Origin: Streptomyces sp. NBC_01233
Lineage (GTDB): Bacteria > Actinomycetota > Actinomycetes > Streptomycetales > Streptomycetaceae
Direction: 5' to 3'
NCBI RefSeq assembly: GCF_035989305.1
Contig: NZ_CP108514.1
Location: forward strand, 8,102,501 to 8,166,500
Length of the DNA: 64,000 nucleotides
The notes beneath the pieces were generated by a model. The model made no database searches and was not told where the DNA came from. It worked only from the letters and a program-made list of their open reading frames with translations. A program made the position numbers and the translations under genes. Positions within the stretch are counted from its first letter, which is position 1. Every line of letters begins with the position of its first letter. Below are positions 24,641 to 35,818 of this stretch, piece after piece.

Positions 24641-26707
24641 TCAGCTGCTGTAGACGCCGACCTCGTGGAGCGAGTACCCCCACTGGGTGCCGCGCTGCAG
24701 TCCGTGGACGCGTACGTACCGGGCCGGGGTGCCGGCGAACTGCGCCGTGTCCAGCCCGCCGTCACCGGTGGTCGTGGACCACGCGGACTGCCAGTTCGTG
24801 CCGTCGCCCGAGAGCTCGATCCGGTACGACGTGCCGTGGGCGCGTTCCCAGTCGAGGGTGACGCGCTTGACCAGGCCCGGTGTCCCGAGGTCGATCTGGA
24901 GCCACTGGTCGTCGCTCCAGTCGCTCGCCCAGCGGGTGCCCGTGTTCCCGTCCACGGCCCGCGAGGGCGCGTAGCTGATGAACGGGTTCCACTCGGACGA
25001 GCTGGCCGAGGCGGCGGCGCCCGCGGCGAGGTTCACCCCGGCCTTGTGCTTCTCGGACGAACCCCAGGTGGTGAGGTAGGACTCGGCGCCCCGGAACAGG
25101 TCGTCCACCACGTCCTGGCCGCCGGTGATCCGGATGTCCTCGATCCAGTCCGGGACCAGGCCGTAGTGCGAGGCACCGTCGGTGTTGAGGTCCCAGGTGC
25201 GCACGCCCGTGGTCTGCTTGTCGATCACGGAGCCGCCGTCGGTGCTGCGGAAGGGGTAGCGGACCGGGTTCGGGGTGTCCGCGCCGCGGGGGCCGGGCCA
25301 GCCTCCGACGCCGTTCATGTCGGTGCCGTAGCCGTAGCCGACCTTGTACTTCTCGCGCAGCGCATCCGTGCGCTTGGCCTCCGCACTGAAGGCCTCGGAG
25401 CCGCCCATGTACTGGGCGACGAAGCCGCCGAGCCGGTACACCCGCTCCGTCCAGTCGAGGTCCATCCAGCTGTGCGAGGAGATCACGCCGGGGTACGACT
25501 CGGATTCGAGGATGTCGAAGGCCCGGCCCGCGGCCTTGACCCCCATGTGGTCGATCTCCAGCATCATCTTGCGTTTCATCATGCCGCGCACCGCGTACTC
25601 GCCGAGATCGGTGAGACCGCGGGTGTTGCACTGAGCGTCCGCCGCGTACGAGGGGACCGCCACGCCCGCCGGGAGCTGCTTCTGCGCCTCGGGCGCAGCC
25701 GCGAGACCGATGGGGTTGTCGTGCTGCGGGCCCTTGCACTTCTCCGTCTGCCAGAAGGTGCCGGTGGACAGGAACTGGCCCACGTTGATCGCCGTGCCGA
25801 GCGCGCCCTGGTCGAAGCGGACCCCGCACAGGGCGTTGTCGAACTTGTGGCACAGGAACATGCTGCGCACGCCCAGCCTGTGCAGCTCGTCCAGGCCGCG
25901 GTCGATGTCCTCCTTGCTGCACTGCGCGATGTCCAGGATCTGCTTGCAGCCGAACGGCTCGGAGGTCTCGACCCCGAGGACGACGGCCAGCTTGCCCTGC
26001 TTGACGACGTCGCGGGCCTGCGCGGAGTCGGTGACGATCCGGAACCAGCCCTTGCCCGGGCCGCCGTACATCTTGTCGATGTACGCCTGCATGTCGTACG
26101 TCTTCTGCGCCTCCAGGCGGATGGCGGTCATCTCGTCGCAGCCGCGGTCCTTGAAGAAGTAGACCGAGCAGATGACGCCGTTGGTGACGAGGTCGTTGAC
26201 GAGCACCCGCTGGCCGCCGCGCCAGGCGCGTTCGACCCAGGCGTAGTAGTTCTGCTGGTGGGTCAGCGAGTCGTGGGCGGGCCAGTCCTTGAAGGTCGGC
26301 CAGCCGTCCGGGTCGTGCTTGCCGTCGCCGCCCTTGGTGATGAAGTCGAAGATGGCGAGCGTGCCGTCGGGGTAGTGCTCGGGGCAGTCCTTGAGCGCGT
26401 CGGCCACCCCCTGCTCGGAGAACGGCTTGCCGCAGATGAGACGGCCGCCGAAGCCCTCGTTGGACATCAGGTGGTCGTGCGCGTCGACGAAGCCCCGGAC
26501 GCGTCCCTGGGAGTCGGTCCCCTTGAAGGGTTCGCCGGTGACGTTGATCTCGGAGTCGGGTGCGGGCCGGGCGACCGGGTTCCACCAGCCGGGGTCGGCG
26601 GCGGAGGAACTGGGCACGGGGCCGAGCACCATGGCCACCACGGCGAGGAGCAATGACAGGACCGCGAGGGGCCTACGCCTGTGGTGCGTGTGTCGGGAAA
26701 TGGTCAT
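24641..26707 (-). CDS. Secreted M19-like metallohydrolase with C-terminal F5/8 type C (discoidin) domain
   Basis: About 688 residues. A signal peptide (HHRRRPLAVLSLLLAVVAM) ends near SSSA-AD. The hydrolase part has metal-ligand motifs in amidohydrolase/M19 dipeptidase order: 'GFVDAHDHLM', 'VVLGVETSEPFGC', 'MFLCHKFDN', 'MLEIDHMG', 'GVISSHSWMD', 'YGYGTDMNG'. Residues about 560-688 form a galactose-binding-like domain ('SRAVDGNTGTRWASDWSDDQWLQIDLG', 'ARYVRVHGLQRGTQWGYSLHEVGVY'). Such modules target surface carbohydrates. The substrate could be a dipeptide, a lactone or a sugar amide. Many Cys suggest disulfides. The GTG just upstream (26710) is an equally possible start. Confidence 0.8.
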   Translation of the reverse strand: MTISRHTHHRRRPLAVLSLLLAVVAMVLGPVPSSSAADPGWWNPVARPAPDSEINVTGEPFKGTDSQGRVRGFVDAHDHLMSNEGFGGRLICGKPFSEQGVADALKDCPEHYPDGTLAIFDFITKGGDGKHDPDGWPTFKDWPAHDSLTHQQNYYAWVERAWRGGQRVLVNDLVTNGVICSVYFFKDRGCDEMTAIRLEAQKTYDMQAYIDKMYGGPGKGWFRIVTDSAQARDVVKQGKLAVVLGVETSEPFGCKQILDIAQCSKEDIDRGLDELHRLGVRSMFLCHKFDNALCGVRFDQGALGTAINVGQFLSTGTFWQTEKCKGPQHDNPIGLAAAPEAQKQLPAGVAVPSYAADAQCNTRGLTDLGEYAVRGMMKRKMMLEIDHMGVKAAGRAFDILESESYPGVISSHSWMDLDWTERVYRLGGFVAQYMGGSEAFSAEAKRTDALREKYKVGYGYGTDMNGVGGWPGPRGADTPNPVRYPFRSTDGGSVIDKQTTGVRTWDLNTDGASHYGLVPDWIEDIRITGGQDVVDDLFRGAESYLTTWGSSEKHKAGVNLAAGAAASASSSEWNPFISYAPSRAVDGNTGTRWASDWSDDQWLQIDLGTPGLVKRVTLDWERAHGTSYRIELSGDGTNWQSAWSTTTGDGGLDTAQFAGTPARYVRVHGLQRGTQWGYSLHEVGVYSS

Positions 26708-26958
26708 CACTCACGTCTTCGGTCAGTGGATGGCGCGGTCGAGGAGCCGGAACCGCCCGGGGGCACGACGGCCACGGCCGTATGGCACGGCTGTGGCTTG
26801 TTTGTCATGGCCCGCACAAGCGGTGGGTCGAGAATCGCCACTGGCGGCAGCAGAGTCAAGAGTCCGGGACAGATGACCTGATGGCTCGTCAGTCCGGCCG
26901 GATCGGATCCCGGGCCGTGGTGCCGGCGGTGTCGGTGGGGCATGCGACGATCCCAGGC

Positions 26959-29900
26959 ATGATCGCTTCGTCCGCTGCCCTGCTGCCCACCGCGGGTACC
27001 CACGTCTCGACCACCTACGCCGACTGGGTCGCCGCCCACGACCCGGACGCGGCCGGGACCGCGCGCGCCCTGGTCGAGGACATGCGCTCCGAACTGGGCC
27101 GCTCGCGGACCAAGCCCGGCCGGTTCGTCGACACGATGGCGGCGCGGGCGCGACGGCTGCCGCCGGCGCACCTGCCGTGGTTCTGGGACGCCGTGGGACA
27201 CCGGTTGATCGGATACGGGAGCCGGCCCGGCGGGCGGGCCTACGCAGCGGCACGGGAGGCCGAGGCCCGGCACGGACTGCCGGTGGACCCGGGCTACCGC
27301 CGGGCCAACGCGCTGCTGTTCGCCACGGGCGGGGCCATGCCGGCCAAGGAGTTCGGGGCTCACCAGCGGTTCCTCGCCGAGACGTTGGAGCCGGCGGCGG
27401 CGCACGCGGCCCTGGACGCGTTCCTGACGGCGTGGGCGGGCTCGCCCGCGGACCTGCCGGCGGATCTGGTGCGCCGCGTACGGGCGTCCGCGAAGGCGGC
27501 CGGGCACGGGGACGAGGAGGTCGCGCGGCTGGTGGGCGCGATCCTGTCGGTCACCCGGAAGAAGTCGGTGCCGGACGCGCTGCTGACCGCCGCGGAGCAG
27601 GTCCTGACGGCCCATCGGCCGGCGGACACGGTCGCGGCCGGGCTGGTGGAGGTCTTCCCGGACGGGGTGACCGACGGCGGGGCGTGGCTGCGGATGCTGA
27701 TCGGCTGCGGCGTGGCGGAGGCGATGGAGGCCGGACGGGTGGTGCCGGAGGGCGGACTGCACCACTGGGTCGGGAACTTCGTCCGCATGTACCAGTACGC
27801 GGCCCAGTCCGGCGGCGGCGTCGCCCGCCAGCCGCTCCCGGCGGAATTCCTCGACCTCGTGGGCCGGTTGGGGCCACGGCTGCGGGTGGCGGGCGACCCG
27901 GTGACGGTGCACACCACCCGGCACCACTACCAGGGCTTCGACGCGGACGTGCTGGACGCCTGCCTGGCGGCCGGGGTCGCGGTCGTCGACCCGGGTCCGC
28001 AGACGCGGATGCGCTTCTGGGGCGAGGGGTCCCGGCGGGACCTCGTCGCACTGGCCGCCGACCCGGTGTTCGGCCCGCGTCTGGAGGGGACCGTACACGC
28101 GGGTCTGACGCCCCACTGGTCGGCGGCGCACGGCCGCCGGCCCGGGTCCGCGGTGACGCTGCTGCCGGGCAACGGGGGCATCGCCCACGAGGTGGCCGGG
28201 CGGGTCGGCAAACTCGTCGACACGGTCGCGGGCGGCGGCATGGCGGGGGCCGAGGAGGCCGTGGCCGAGCTGGAGACCCTGCTGGACCGGCCGACGGTGA
28301 CGGCGCTCGACGGGATCGCCGACGCGCTCGCGGGGGCCGGCGCCGCGGGCGCGCTACGGCGCTCGCTGGCGGCCGGCCTGCCCGAGGAACTGGCCTGGCC
28401 GGACCTGGAGTCGGTGTACGCGCAGTTCGCGGCGGACGCCGGGACCGCGACCGGGACGGCGGACACCGGGCCAGAGGCCGCGGACGCCGGATCCGGGGGA
28501 ACGGACGGGACGCCGCCGGAGGCCACGGGCGTGGCCGGGGTGGCCGGGGTGACCTCCACCTGGCCGGTGCTGACGGTGTTCGGGCGCGACCGGGCGGTCG
28601 CCGTCGCCCCGGACGGGGTGCGGGGCTCCTGCCGCTTCACGGTCCCGGACGGGGCGACCATGTACGCCGTCCACTACGTGGGCGGTTCCTTCCTGGTGAG
28701 CTGGACCCTCAAGAAGAGCCCCTGCCACTGCGACACCGCCGTCTGGGCCGGCCGTCCCGAGGAGCCGTTCACGCCGGACCAGGTGAGCGGCCTGGTGCCG
28801 TTCGCCGGCAGCCTGGACGGGGCCTACGGCTTCCAGTTCGAGACCGCCGACGGGGGCGGGCGGCACGGCGGCACGCGCGTGCTGCGACCGGGCGGCACCG
28901 AAGGCATCGACGGGGACGAGCTGCTGCTCGGCGACGGCTCCCGGATCTGGACCAACGCCGTCTTCGTGCGGCGGCCGTGGGAGGTGGTGGACCCGGTCAC
29001 CGGGGAGCGGCAGGGGGCGACCCCGCTGCCGGACTTCCCGGGCCGCCCCGCGAGTGCCGATCCGGCCGCGGAGCCGTCCGAGACCGGTATGAGCCTGGCC
29101 GCGGAAGCGCTGCAGCTGGCGCCGCTGCCCGACGGTCTGGACGGCTCCCCGCTGGGCAGCCGGGACGGGCTGGTCGGGACCCGGGTGCTGTTCCGCACCC
29201 GGCACCGCGACCACGCGCCCGACCACTATCTGGTGGAGAGCGTGGACGGGCGTACGGCCCGCTTCGACATCGACCGGCCCGGGCAGGAGCCCTGGGCCCT
29301 GTGGGCCCCGCCGGAGGGCGCGGTGGAGGACGTGGTCCTCGCCGAGGCGCGGACCTGGACGGGCGTGCGCGCGTACGCCGCCGACGGCGTCCTGCTGTGG
29401 GAACTGGACGGACACCACTCGCCCCGGCACCCGCGGGTGAGGCCGGCCCGGCAGGTCACCGTGTCGGGCGGAGTGGCTCTGCCGCCGGCCTTCTGGTACC
29501 TCCTGCGGACCCGGGACGCGGCCGGGTCCCGTGCGCTGCGGACCGTGGGACGCCGGACGGCGGACACGCTGCTGACGGCCGCCCTCGACGGCCCGGCGGC
29601 GCTGCGCGCGGCGGTGGCCCGGGAGTTGCCGGAGGTCACCGACCCGGTGCTGGCCGAGGCCGTCGTAGGAGTGGCCGGCCGGGCGGCCCGGGTGGAGGAG
29701 CGGCGGCGCGCCCTGCACCGGCGCGTCACCCTGCTCGCCGAGGCCGCGCCGGCCCGGCCGCGGCGGTCCGCGCCGGACACCGAGCTGCTGCCCGCGCTGT
29801 TCGGGCTGGTCTCCAAAGGGGAGCGGCCGACCCGGGACGTGGCCCTGCCGGCGACGCTGGGCGCGCTGGCCTCCGACGGCGCCTGCCTGGCCGGGACGAT

Positions 29901-31791
29901 CGTGGAGGAGGTGCGGCGGCTCTCGCCGCCGGCACCGCCGCACGACTGGTCGCAGCTGCTGGGAGCGGTCGACGCCGCGGCGTGGCGGGCGGCGGTGGCG
30001 CCGACCCCGGACGCGGACCGGGCCGCGCTGCTGGCGCTCCTGGACACCTGGGCCGACCAGCCGTTCGCCCGTGTGGGCAGCCGGTGGTGGGTGGGCCGCG
30101 CCGACGCCGGGACCCTGGACGGGCTGCGGGCGGGCGGTACGGCCGTGGCGTCCGCCGCGGTGAGGCCCGGCGGGTCGCAGTGCTGGTTCGTCGCACCCGC
30201 GGCGGAGGACTCCACCGAGGGCGCCACCGCGGACGCCGACGCCGATCCGGTACCGGCGGCGCTCGCGCAGGCACGGCGCGTCCGGGTGGAGCGGGACGAC
30301 GCCGCCCGGCTCCGTGCCCTGGTCGAGGCGGTCGACGCGCACGGCCCGGTCCCGCTGCCGGAGCCGGCAGCCGCGCGCTTCGCCGAACTGACGGGCGTAC
30401 GACGGGCCGTGGCCCGGCTCGTGGTGGCCGGTCTGGTCGGCCGTCCCGGCCGGGACGAGGACCGCTCCCTGGCCCGCAAGGCCCCGTACAAGGCGACCCC
30501 CACGACCACCGAGTCGTACGAGCGGCTGCGCGCGCGGCTCGGGGGCGCCGGACGGCGGGCCGTCCTGGCGGCGGCGCTGCCCGAGGACCCGGCCGAGCTG
30601 TGGCGGCCGGGCGGGGTCCTGGCGGCCGTGGAGCGGATGGCCGGGGTGTGGTGCGAGCTGATCGGAGCGCAGCCCGCGGTGCACGACGAGGCGGCCGACG
30701 TCCTGGAGGCCGAGCTCGGCCTCTCCGAGGTGTGGGCCCGGCGGCTGGCGGGTGGCTACGAGGCTGCCGAGGACACGACGGTGGAAGCGGTCGGCTGGGA
30801 GCTGGCGGCGACCCGGTACGGCAACAAGGTGGAGGTGAGGGCGGTGCCGCCGGCCGGAGCCGAGCTGCCCTACGGCACCCCGGTGGGCCTCTCCCACGGG
30901 CGGATCGCGAGCGCGCTGGTGTGGGCGTGGACGGACCGGCCCGTCGGCGATCCGGCGGTGGCCGGGGCGATGGCCCTGTACGAGCGGCTGCGGGTCGAAC
31001 TGGCCCGCCCGGAACTGCTGCTGGAGCTGCCCGGCGGGCTGGTCCAGGACAGCTCGACACCGATCGCCGAGCAGTTCGGGCCGGGGCGGCTGCCGGTGGT
31101 GAGGGGCCGTTACGCGGAGGAGGGCCCGGTGACCGTGACCGCGTACGACTCCGGGCCGCTGGTGGTGTGCACGCCCGGCGGCGCCGCCTTCCTGCGGCCC
31201 GCGGCGGTCGCCGGCCCCGAGGCGTGGCGGCGGCTGCGCGGGATCGCCGGCCTCGCCGAGGCACTGGACCGGGTGGCGCCACTGCTGCCCGGTGGCGGAC
31301 TGGAGCGGATGATGCTCCGGGCCCGCTCGGGAGCGCTGCCGGCCGGGACGTACGAGGCGGACCCGCGGCAGTCCTGTCCGGAACTGGTCGCGCGGGTGGG
31401 CCAGGAGCTCGGCGCGGGCGCGGACGCCTCGGCCCTGTACCTCCAGCTGGCGACCCTGGCCACACCCACCGACCGGAACGTGCGGCGGTGGAACGGCTGG
31501 TCGGCCAAGGAGCACACCCGGGCCCGGGCCGAACTCCTCGCCACCGGCGCGGTGGTGGAGGCCAAGCGGGCGCGGGCCGGCCGGACCCTGTTCCTGCCCG
31601 GCGAGTGGAGCGAACTGAAGGCCCCGCACCTGCCGCTGGAGACCGCGAAGCTGGGGAGCCACCTGGTGCGCCCGCTGTGGCGGAGCGAGATCCGAGCCCC
31701 CTTCGGCCGGGTGCTGCCGACGGCGCCCCTGCACGAGATGTTCGCGGAGGCCTGGGAGCGGCTGTCGGGCGGGCCCGGAGAGACGGCCTGA
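26959..31791 (+). CDS. Very large cytosolic protein, possibly MolR/DUF4132-related
   Basis: About 1610 residues, rich in Ala, Arg, Val and Trp, without signal peptide or membrane spans. The first third looks alpha-helical and repeat-like ('DLVRRVRASAKAAGHGDEEVARLVG'). The middle holds beta-rich segments with paired Cys ('LKKSPCHCDTAVWAGRPEEPF', 'LLLGDGSRIWTNAVFVRRPWE'), and the C-terminal third recalls MolR/YehI-like proteins ('AAEDTTVEAVGWELAATRYGN', 'WNGWSAKEHTRARAELLATG'). Some streptomycete homologues are labelled DNA-binding, without evidence here. In other genomes such proteins sit with MoxR/VWA genes; none is adjacent. Start choice (ATG 26959) is uncertain; a strong terminator follows. 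Confidence 0.7.
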   Translation: MIASSAALLPTAGTHVSTTYADWVAAHDPDAAGTARALVEDMRSELGRSRTKPGRFVDTMAARARRLPPAHLPWFWDAVGHRLIGYGSRPGGRAYAAAREAEARHGLPVDPGYRRANALLFATGGAMPAKEFGAHQRFLAETLEPAAAHAALDAFLTAWAGSPADLPADLVRRVRASAKAAGHGDEEVARLVGAILSVTRKKSVPDALLTAAEQVLTAHRPADTVAAGLVEVFPDGVTDGGAWLRMLIGCGVAEAMEAGRVVPEGGLHHWVGNFVRMYQYAAQSGGGVARQPLPAEFLDLVGRLGPRLRVAGDPVTVHTTRHHYQGFDADVLDACLAAGVAVVDPGPQTRMRFWGEGSRRDLVALAADPVFGPRLEGTVHAGLTPHWSAAHGRRPGSAVTLLPGNGGIAHEVAGRVGKLVDTVAGGGMAGAEEAVAELETLLDRPTVTALDGIADALAGAGAAGALRRSLAAGLPEELAWPDLESVYAQFAADAGTATGTADTGPEAADAGSGGTDGTPPEATGVAGVAGVTSTWPVLTVFGRDRAVAVAPDGVRGSCRFTVPDGATMYAVHYVGGSFLVSWTLKKSPCHCDTAVWAGRPEEPFTPDQVSGLVPFAGSLDGAYGFQFETADGGGRHGGTRVLRPGGTEGIDGDELLLGDGSRIWTNAVFVRRPWEVVDPVTGERQGATPLPDFPGRPASADPAAEPSETGMSLAAEALQLAPLPDGLDGSPLGSRDGLVGTRVLFRTRHRDHAPDHYLVESVDGRTARFDIDRPGQEPWALWAPPEGAVEDVVLAEARTWTGVRAYAADGVLLWELDGHHSPRHPRVRPARQVTVSGGVALPPAFWYLLRTRDAAGSRALRTVGRRTADTLLTAALDGPAALRAAVARELPEVTDPVLAEAVVGVAGRAARVEERRRALHRRVTLLAEAAPARPRRSAPDTELLPALFGLVSKGERPTRDVALPATLGALASDGACLAGTIVEEVRRLSPPAPPHDWSQLLGAVDAAAWRAAVAPTPDADRAALLALLDTWADQPFARVGSRWWVGRADAGTLDGLRAGGTAVASAAVRPGGSQCWFVAPAAEDSTEGATADADADPVPAALAQARRVRVERDDAARLRALVEAVDAHGPVPLPEPAAARFAELTGVRRAVARLVVAGLVGRPGRDEDRSLARKAPYKATPTTTESYERLRARLGGAGRRAVLAAALPEDPAELWRPGGVLAAVERMAGVWCELIGAQPAVHDEAADVLEAELGLSEVWARRLAGGYEAAEDTTVEAVGWELAATRYGNKVEVRAVPPAGAELPYGTPVGLSHGRIASALVWAWTDRPVGDPAVAGAMALYERLRVELARPELLLELPGGLVQDSSTPIAEQFGPGRLPVVRGRYAEEGPVTVTAYDSGPLVVCTPGGAAFLRPAAVAGPEAWRRLRGIAGLAEALDRVAPLLPGGGLERMMLRARSGALPAGTYEADPRQSCPELVARVGQELGAGADASALYLQLATLATPTDRNVRRWNGWSAKEHTRARAELLATGAVVEAKRARAGRTLFLPGEWSELKAPHLPLETAKLGSHLVRPLWRSEIRAPFGRVLPTAPLHEMFAEAWERLSGGPGETA

Positions 31792-31793
31792 AT

Positions 31794-31844
31794 CGTCTCT
31801 TTCGGATCTCGTCGGCGCGGGTGGGGCGAGATCCGAAAGAGACG
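31794..31844. terminator. 18-bp perfect hairpin terminator, bidirectional
   Basis: CGTCTCTTTCGGATCTCG (31794-31811) and CGAGATCCGAAAGAGACG (31827-31844) flank a 15-nt loop, two bases after the stop of the giant gene and just before the convergent small gene ends. Confidence 0.85.
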
Positions 31845-31856
31845 ACCGAGGCGGGG

Positions 31857-32069
31857 TCAGGGTTCGCGGTCCATGACGCGGCGGGCCGCCTCGGCCTCGG
31901 CCGCGGGCGGAGACAGTTCGTCGAGGGTGTCGAGCTCGTCGTCCGACGCCAGCTCCCGCTCCCAGGCGGCCGCGAGCCGCTCCTGCTCCTCGCGAGGCCG
32001 GCCGGTGACGGCCTCCCGGTGGCCGGGGTCCAAAGCCGCGAGGAAACGTCCGATCGCGTCCGTCGGCAT
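31857..32069 (-). CDS. Small acidic hypothetical protein
   Basis: 70 residues starting MPTDAIGRFLAALDPGHRE, highly charged and helical (EEQERLAAAWERELASDDEL), with a good ribosome binding site GAAGGAG before the ATG. No Cys and no membrane segment. Not recognised. It is convergent with the giant gene across a shared terminator. Confidence 0.65.
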   Translation of the reverse strand: MPTDAIGRFLAALDPGHREAVTGRPREEQERLAAAWERELASDDELDTLDELSPPAAEAEAARRVMDREP

Positions 32070-32267
32070 GCCGTGCTCCTTCTCGCCGTGGGGGAGGGGC
32101 GGCGGCCACTGCGGTACCGCACCACGGCCCAGGATGGCGAACCCGGCCGGCGCCGGCGGCCCGACACGCTGCTCGCCCCCGGCAGGTGAACCGAGTGCAC
32201 CCGGCTCACGCCTCGGTTTCCCGGTGTCGGTCCCGCGGGACGCCCGCGGGCGGCCTACCGTCGGGGT

Positions 32268-32552
32268 ATGAGCGAATTCGTCGTCGTGTACGAGCTCGAC
32301 GCACCGGAGACGGCGCACGACTCCGGTGAGCCGGCAGGGGGCGGCGAGCTGCCCGTTCGCCGCGTGCACGCGGCGCCGGCCGCCCCCGGCATGACGGCCG
32401 TCCCCGGCCCGCGGACCTTCTGCGGCAGGGACACGTTCGCGATGCAGAGGGCCTCGTGGCAGCCGGCGGGGCAGCCCGGCTCCGCGTGGTGCGACCCGAG
32501 GTACGCGAGCCGGGTCTGCCCCGCCTGCGACGACGTGGCGGGCGACGGCTGA
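32268..32552 (+). CDS. Small Cys-containing hypothetical protein
   Basis: 94 residues, MSEFVVVYELDAPETAHDS at the start and 'RVCPACDDVAGDG' at the end. A Cys near 'TFCGRD', a second in 'AWCDPRYA' and the terminal CPAC pair could form a zinc-binding site. No ribosome binding site precedes the ATG; TACCGT lies seven bases upstream and could be a -10 box of a leaderless transcript, but no matching -35 is seen. Function unknown. Confidence 0.6.
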   Translation: MSEFVVVYELDAPETAHDSGEPAGGGELPVRRVHAAPAAPGMTAVPGPRTFCGRDTFAMQRASWQPAGQPGSAWCDPRYASRVCPACDDVAGDG

Positions 32553-32576
32553 GGGGTCAGGACCCCCCGGGGCGCG

Positions 32577-33908
<1,332 letters not shown>

Positions 33909-33911
33909 TTA

Positions 33912-35194
33912 CTACGAAGGAAGTTCCAGCAGCCGCACCGCCGCCTCGCGCATCTCCACCTTGCGGATCTTCCCGGTGACGGTCATGGGGAACTCCTCCA
34001 CGACGTGCACGTAGCGCGGGATCTTGAAGTGGGCCAGCCTGCCGTCGCAGTACGCCCGCACGGCGGCCGCCGTCAGCGGCTCGGCGCCCTCGCGCATCCG
34101 CACCCACGCCATCAGCTCCTCCCCGTACTTCGTGTCGGGCACGCCGATGACCTGGACGTCCAGGACGTCCGGGTGGGTGTGGAGGAACTCCTCGATCTCG
34201 CGCGGGTAGAGGTTCTCGCCGCCGCGGATCACCATGTCCTTGATCCGGCCGGTGATGCTCAGGTAACCGTCGGCGTCCATGACGGCCAGGTCGCCGGTGT
34301 GCATCCAGCGGGCCGCGTCCACGGCTTCGGCGGTCCGCTCCGGCTCCTCCCAGGTAGCCGAGCGTGACCGAGTAGCCGCGGGTGCACAGTTCGCCCGCTT
34401 CCCCGCGCGGCACCGTCAGGCCGGAGCGCGGATCGACCACCTTCACTTCGAGGTGCGGCCCGGCGCGGCCCGGCGCGGCCGACGGTGGACACCCGGCGTT
34501 CGACCGAGTCGTCGGCGCGGGTCTGCGTGGACACGGGCGAGGTCTCCGTCATCCCGTAGCAGATGGACACCCCGGTCATGCCCATCCGGTCGATGACCTC
34601 CTTCATCACCTCGACCGGACAGGGCGAGCCAGCCATGATCCCCGTCCGCAGGCTGGACAGGTCGTAGGCGTCGAAGCCGGGATCCGCCAGCTCGGCGATG
34701 AACATCGTGGGGGCGCCGTAGAGGGAGGTGCACGACTCCGCCTCCACCGCGGCGAGGGTGGCCGCCGGATCGAAGGACGGCGCCGGGATCACCATGGCCG
34801 CGCCGTGGCTGGTGCACGCGAGGTTGCCCATCACCATGCCGAAGCAGTGGCCAGGGCCACGAACTCCAGCGCCGGGCAGCGCGGCCGCACTTCCTCGATC
34901 ATGGCCGCGTAGGGCGGTGGCGTACTGCACCAGCGTCCGCTCCGCCCGGTTGGGGGCCCAGATGCCGACGCGGTCGCCCTTGACGATGCCCAGGTCCAGC
35001 AGTCCGAGCGCGAGCGCGAGGGCGTCGACGTCGGCGGCCAGCTCGGCGTACGTCCAGCTGCGCCCGGCGGCCACGTCGACGAGGGCGTCGCGGCCCGGGA
35101 ACCTCCGCACGGTGCGGTCCAGGTTCTCGCCGATCGTGTCGCCCAGCAGCGGCACTTCGCAGACCCCGGACGCGTAGCTCGATGCGGCAGACAC
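33912..35194 (-). pseudogene. AMP-binding acyl-CoA synthetase (FadD-like), multiply broken
   Basis: The GTG at 35194 follows AGGAGGTCCAT. The N-terminal part ('[20 protein letters not shown]' to '[13 protein letters not shown]') is intact, but about 50 residues are lost, a fragment '[17 protein letters not shown]' appears in another frame, and then the whole P-loop region (YTSGTTG-type motif) is deleted. Sequence resumes at '[19 protein letters not shown]'. A 10-bp tandem duplication at 34461-34480 shifts the frame again, and one extra base near 34353 shifts it once more before the intact C-terminus ('[21 protein letters not shown]', '[12 protein letters not shown]', '[15 protein letters not shown]'). 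No functional product is possible. Confidence 0.9.
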
Positions 35195-35320
35195 ATGGAC
35201 CTCCTGGACTGGGTGGCGAGAGCGGGGCCCGGCGGTCCGGCGTCCCCTCGTGAACCGCGCCGGCCGGACTCTCGCACACGCCGGAGGAGGGACGCACACG
35301 CCGGGGCAGGGACGCATGCG

Positions 35321-35350
35321 TCGACCTGCGAGGACGGCCTGAAATATACT
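35321..35350 (+). promoter_or_regulatory. HrdB-type promoter for a leaderless yjdM transcript
   Basis: TCGACC (35321-35326) and TATACT (35345-35350) are separated by 18 bases. The -10 ends six bases before the GTG at 35357, so transcription should start at or next to the start codon and the mRNA would have no ribosome binding site. None is seen. Confidence 0.6.
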
Positions 35351-35356
35351 GTCGGG

Positions 35357-35713
35357 GTGACTGAGACCCCCCTGCCTCCCTGCCCCGAGTGCGCCGGCAC
35401 GTACGCGTACGAGATGGGCGCGCTCCTCGTCTGCCCCGAATGCGGGCACGAGTGGCCGCTCGCGTCCGCCGAGCCCGGTGAGGCCGCCGGGGAGCGGGTG
35501 ATCAAGGACGCGGTCGGCAACGTGCTGGCCGACGGCGACACCGTGACGGTCGTCAAGGGCCTGAAGGTCAAGGGCAGCCCGACCGGCATCAAGGCCGGCA
35601 CCAAGGTGCGCAACATCCGTCTCGTCGAGGGTGTGGACGGCCACGACATCGACTGCAAGATCGAGGGCTTCGGCTCCATGCAGCTCAAGTCCAGCGTGGT
35701 CAGGAAGGTCTGA
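35357..35713 (+). CDS. yjdM: PhnA/YjdM-family zinc-ribbon protein
   Basis: 118 residues. N-terminal zinc ribbon with two pairs, '[27 protein letters not shown]', followed by the KOW-like PhnA domain '[28 protein letters not shown]' and '[15 protein letters not shown]'. The family was named from the E. coli phosphonate operon region, but its function is not established and it is not itself the phosphonoacetate hydrolase. Flanked by a leaderless-type promoter and a good terminator, so monocistronic. Confidence 0.92.
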   Translation: MTETPLPPCPECAGTYAYEMGALLVCPECGHEWPLASAEPGEAAGERVIKDAVGNVLADGDTVTVVKGLKVKGSPTGIKAGTKVRNIRLVEGVDGHDIDCKIEGFGSMQLKSSVVRKV

Positions 35714-35744
35714 CCGCGGCGCCCCGCGCTCCGCGGGGAAGGGA

Positions 35745-35781
35745 AAGGCGCCTGCCTGGCGGGGACCCGGTCAGGCGCCTT
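35745..35781 (+). terminator. Hairpin terminator after yjdM
   Basis: AAGGCGCCTG (35745-35754) and CAGGCGCCTT (35772-35781) are perfect complements, followed by a T-containing stretch. It also separates yjdM from the convergent afsA-type gene. Confidence 0.75.
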
Positions 35782-35818
35782 CGTGGTTCTCCCGGCGGGT
35801 TGCTCCCGGGCGGACGGG

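Noticed and set aside
29726..32209. Long minus-strand frame opposite the 1610-residue gene
   Set aside because: Almost only Arg, Pro, Ala and Ser; a GC-skew artefact.
32256..32268. Leaderless promoter for the 94-residue protein
   Set aside because: TACCGT is at the right distance but no -35 element is recognisable.
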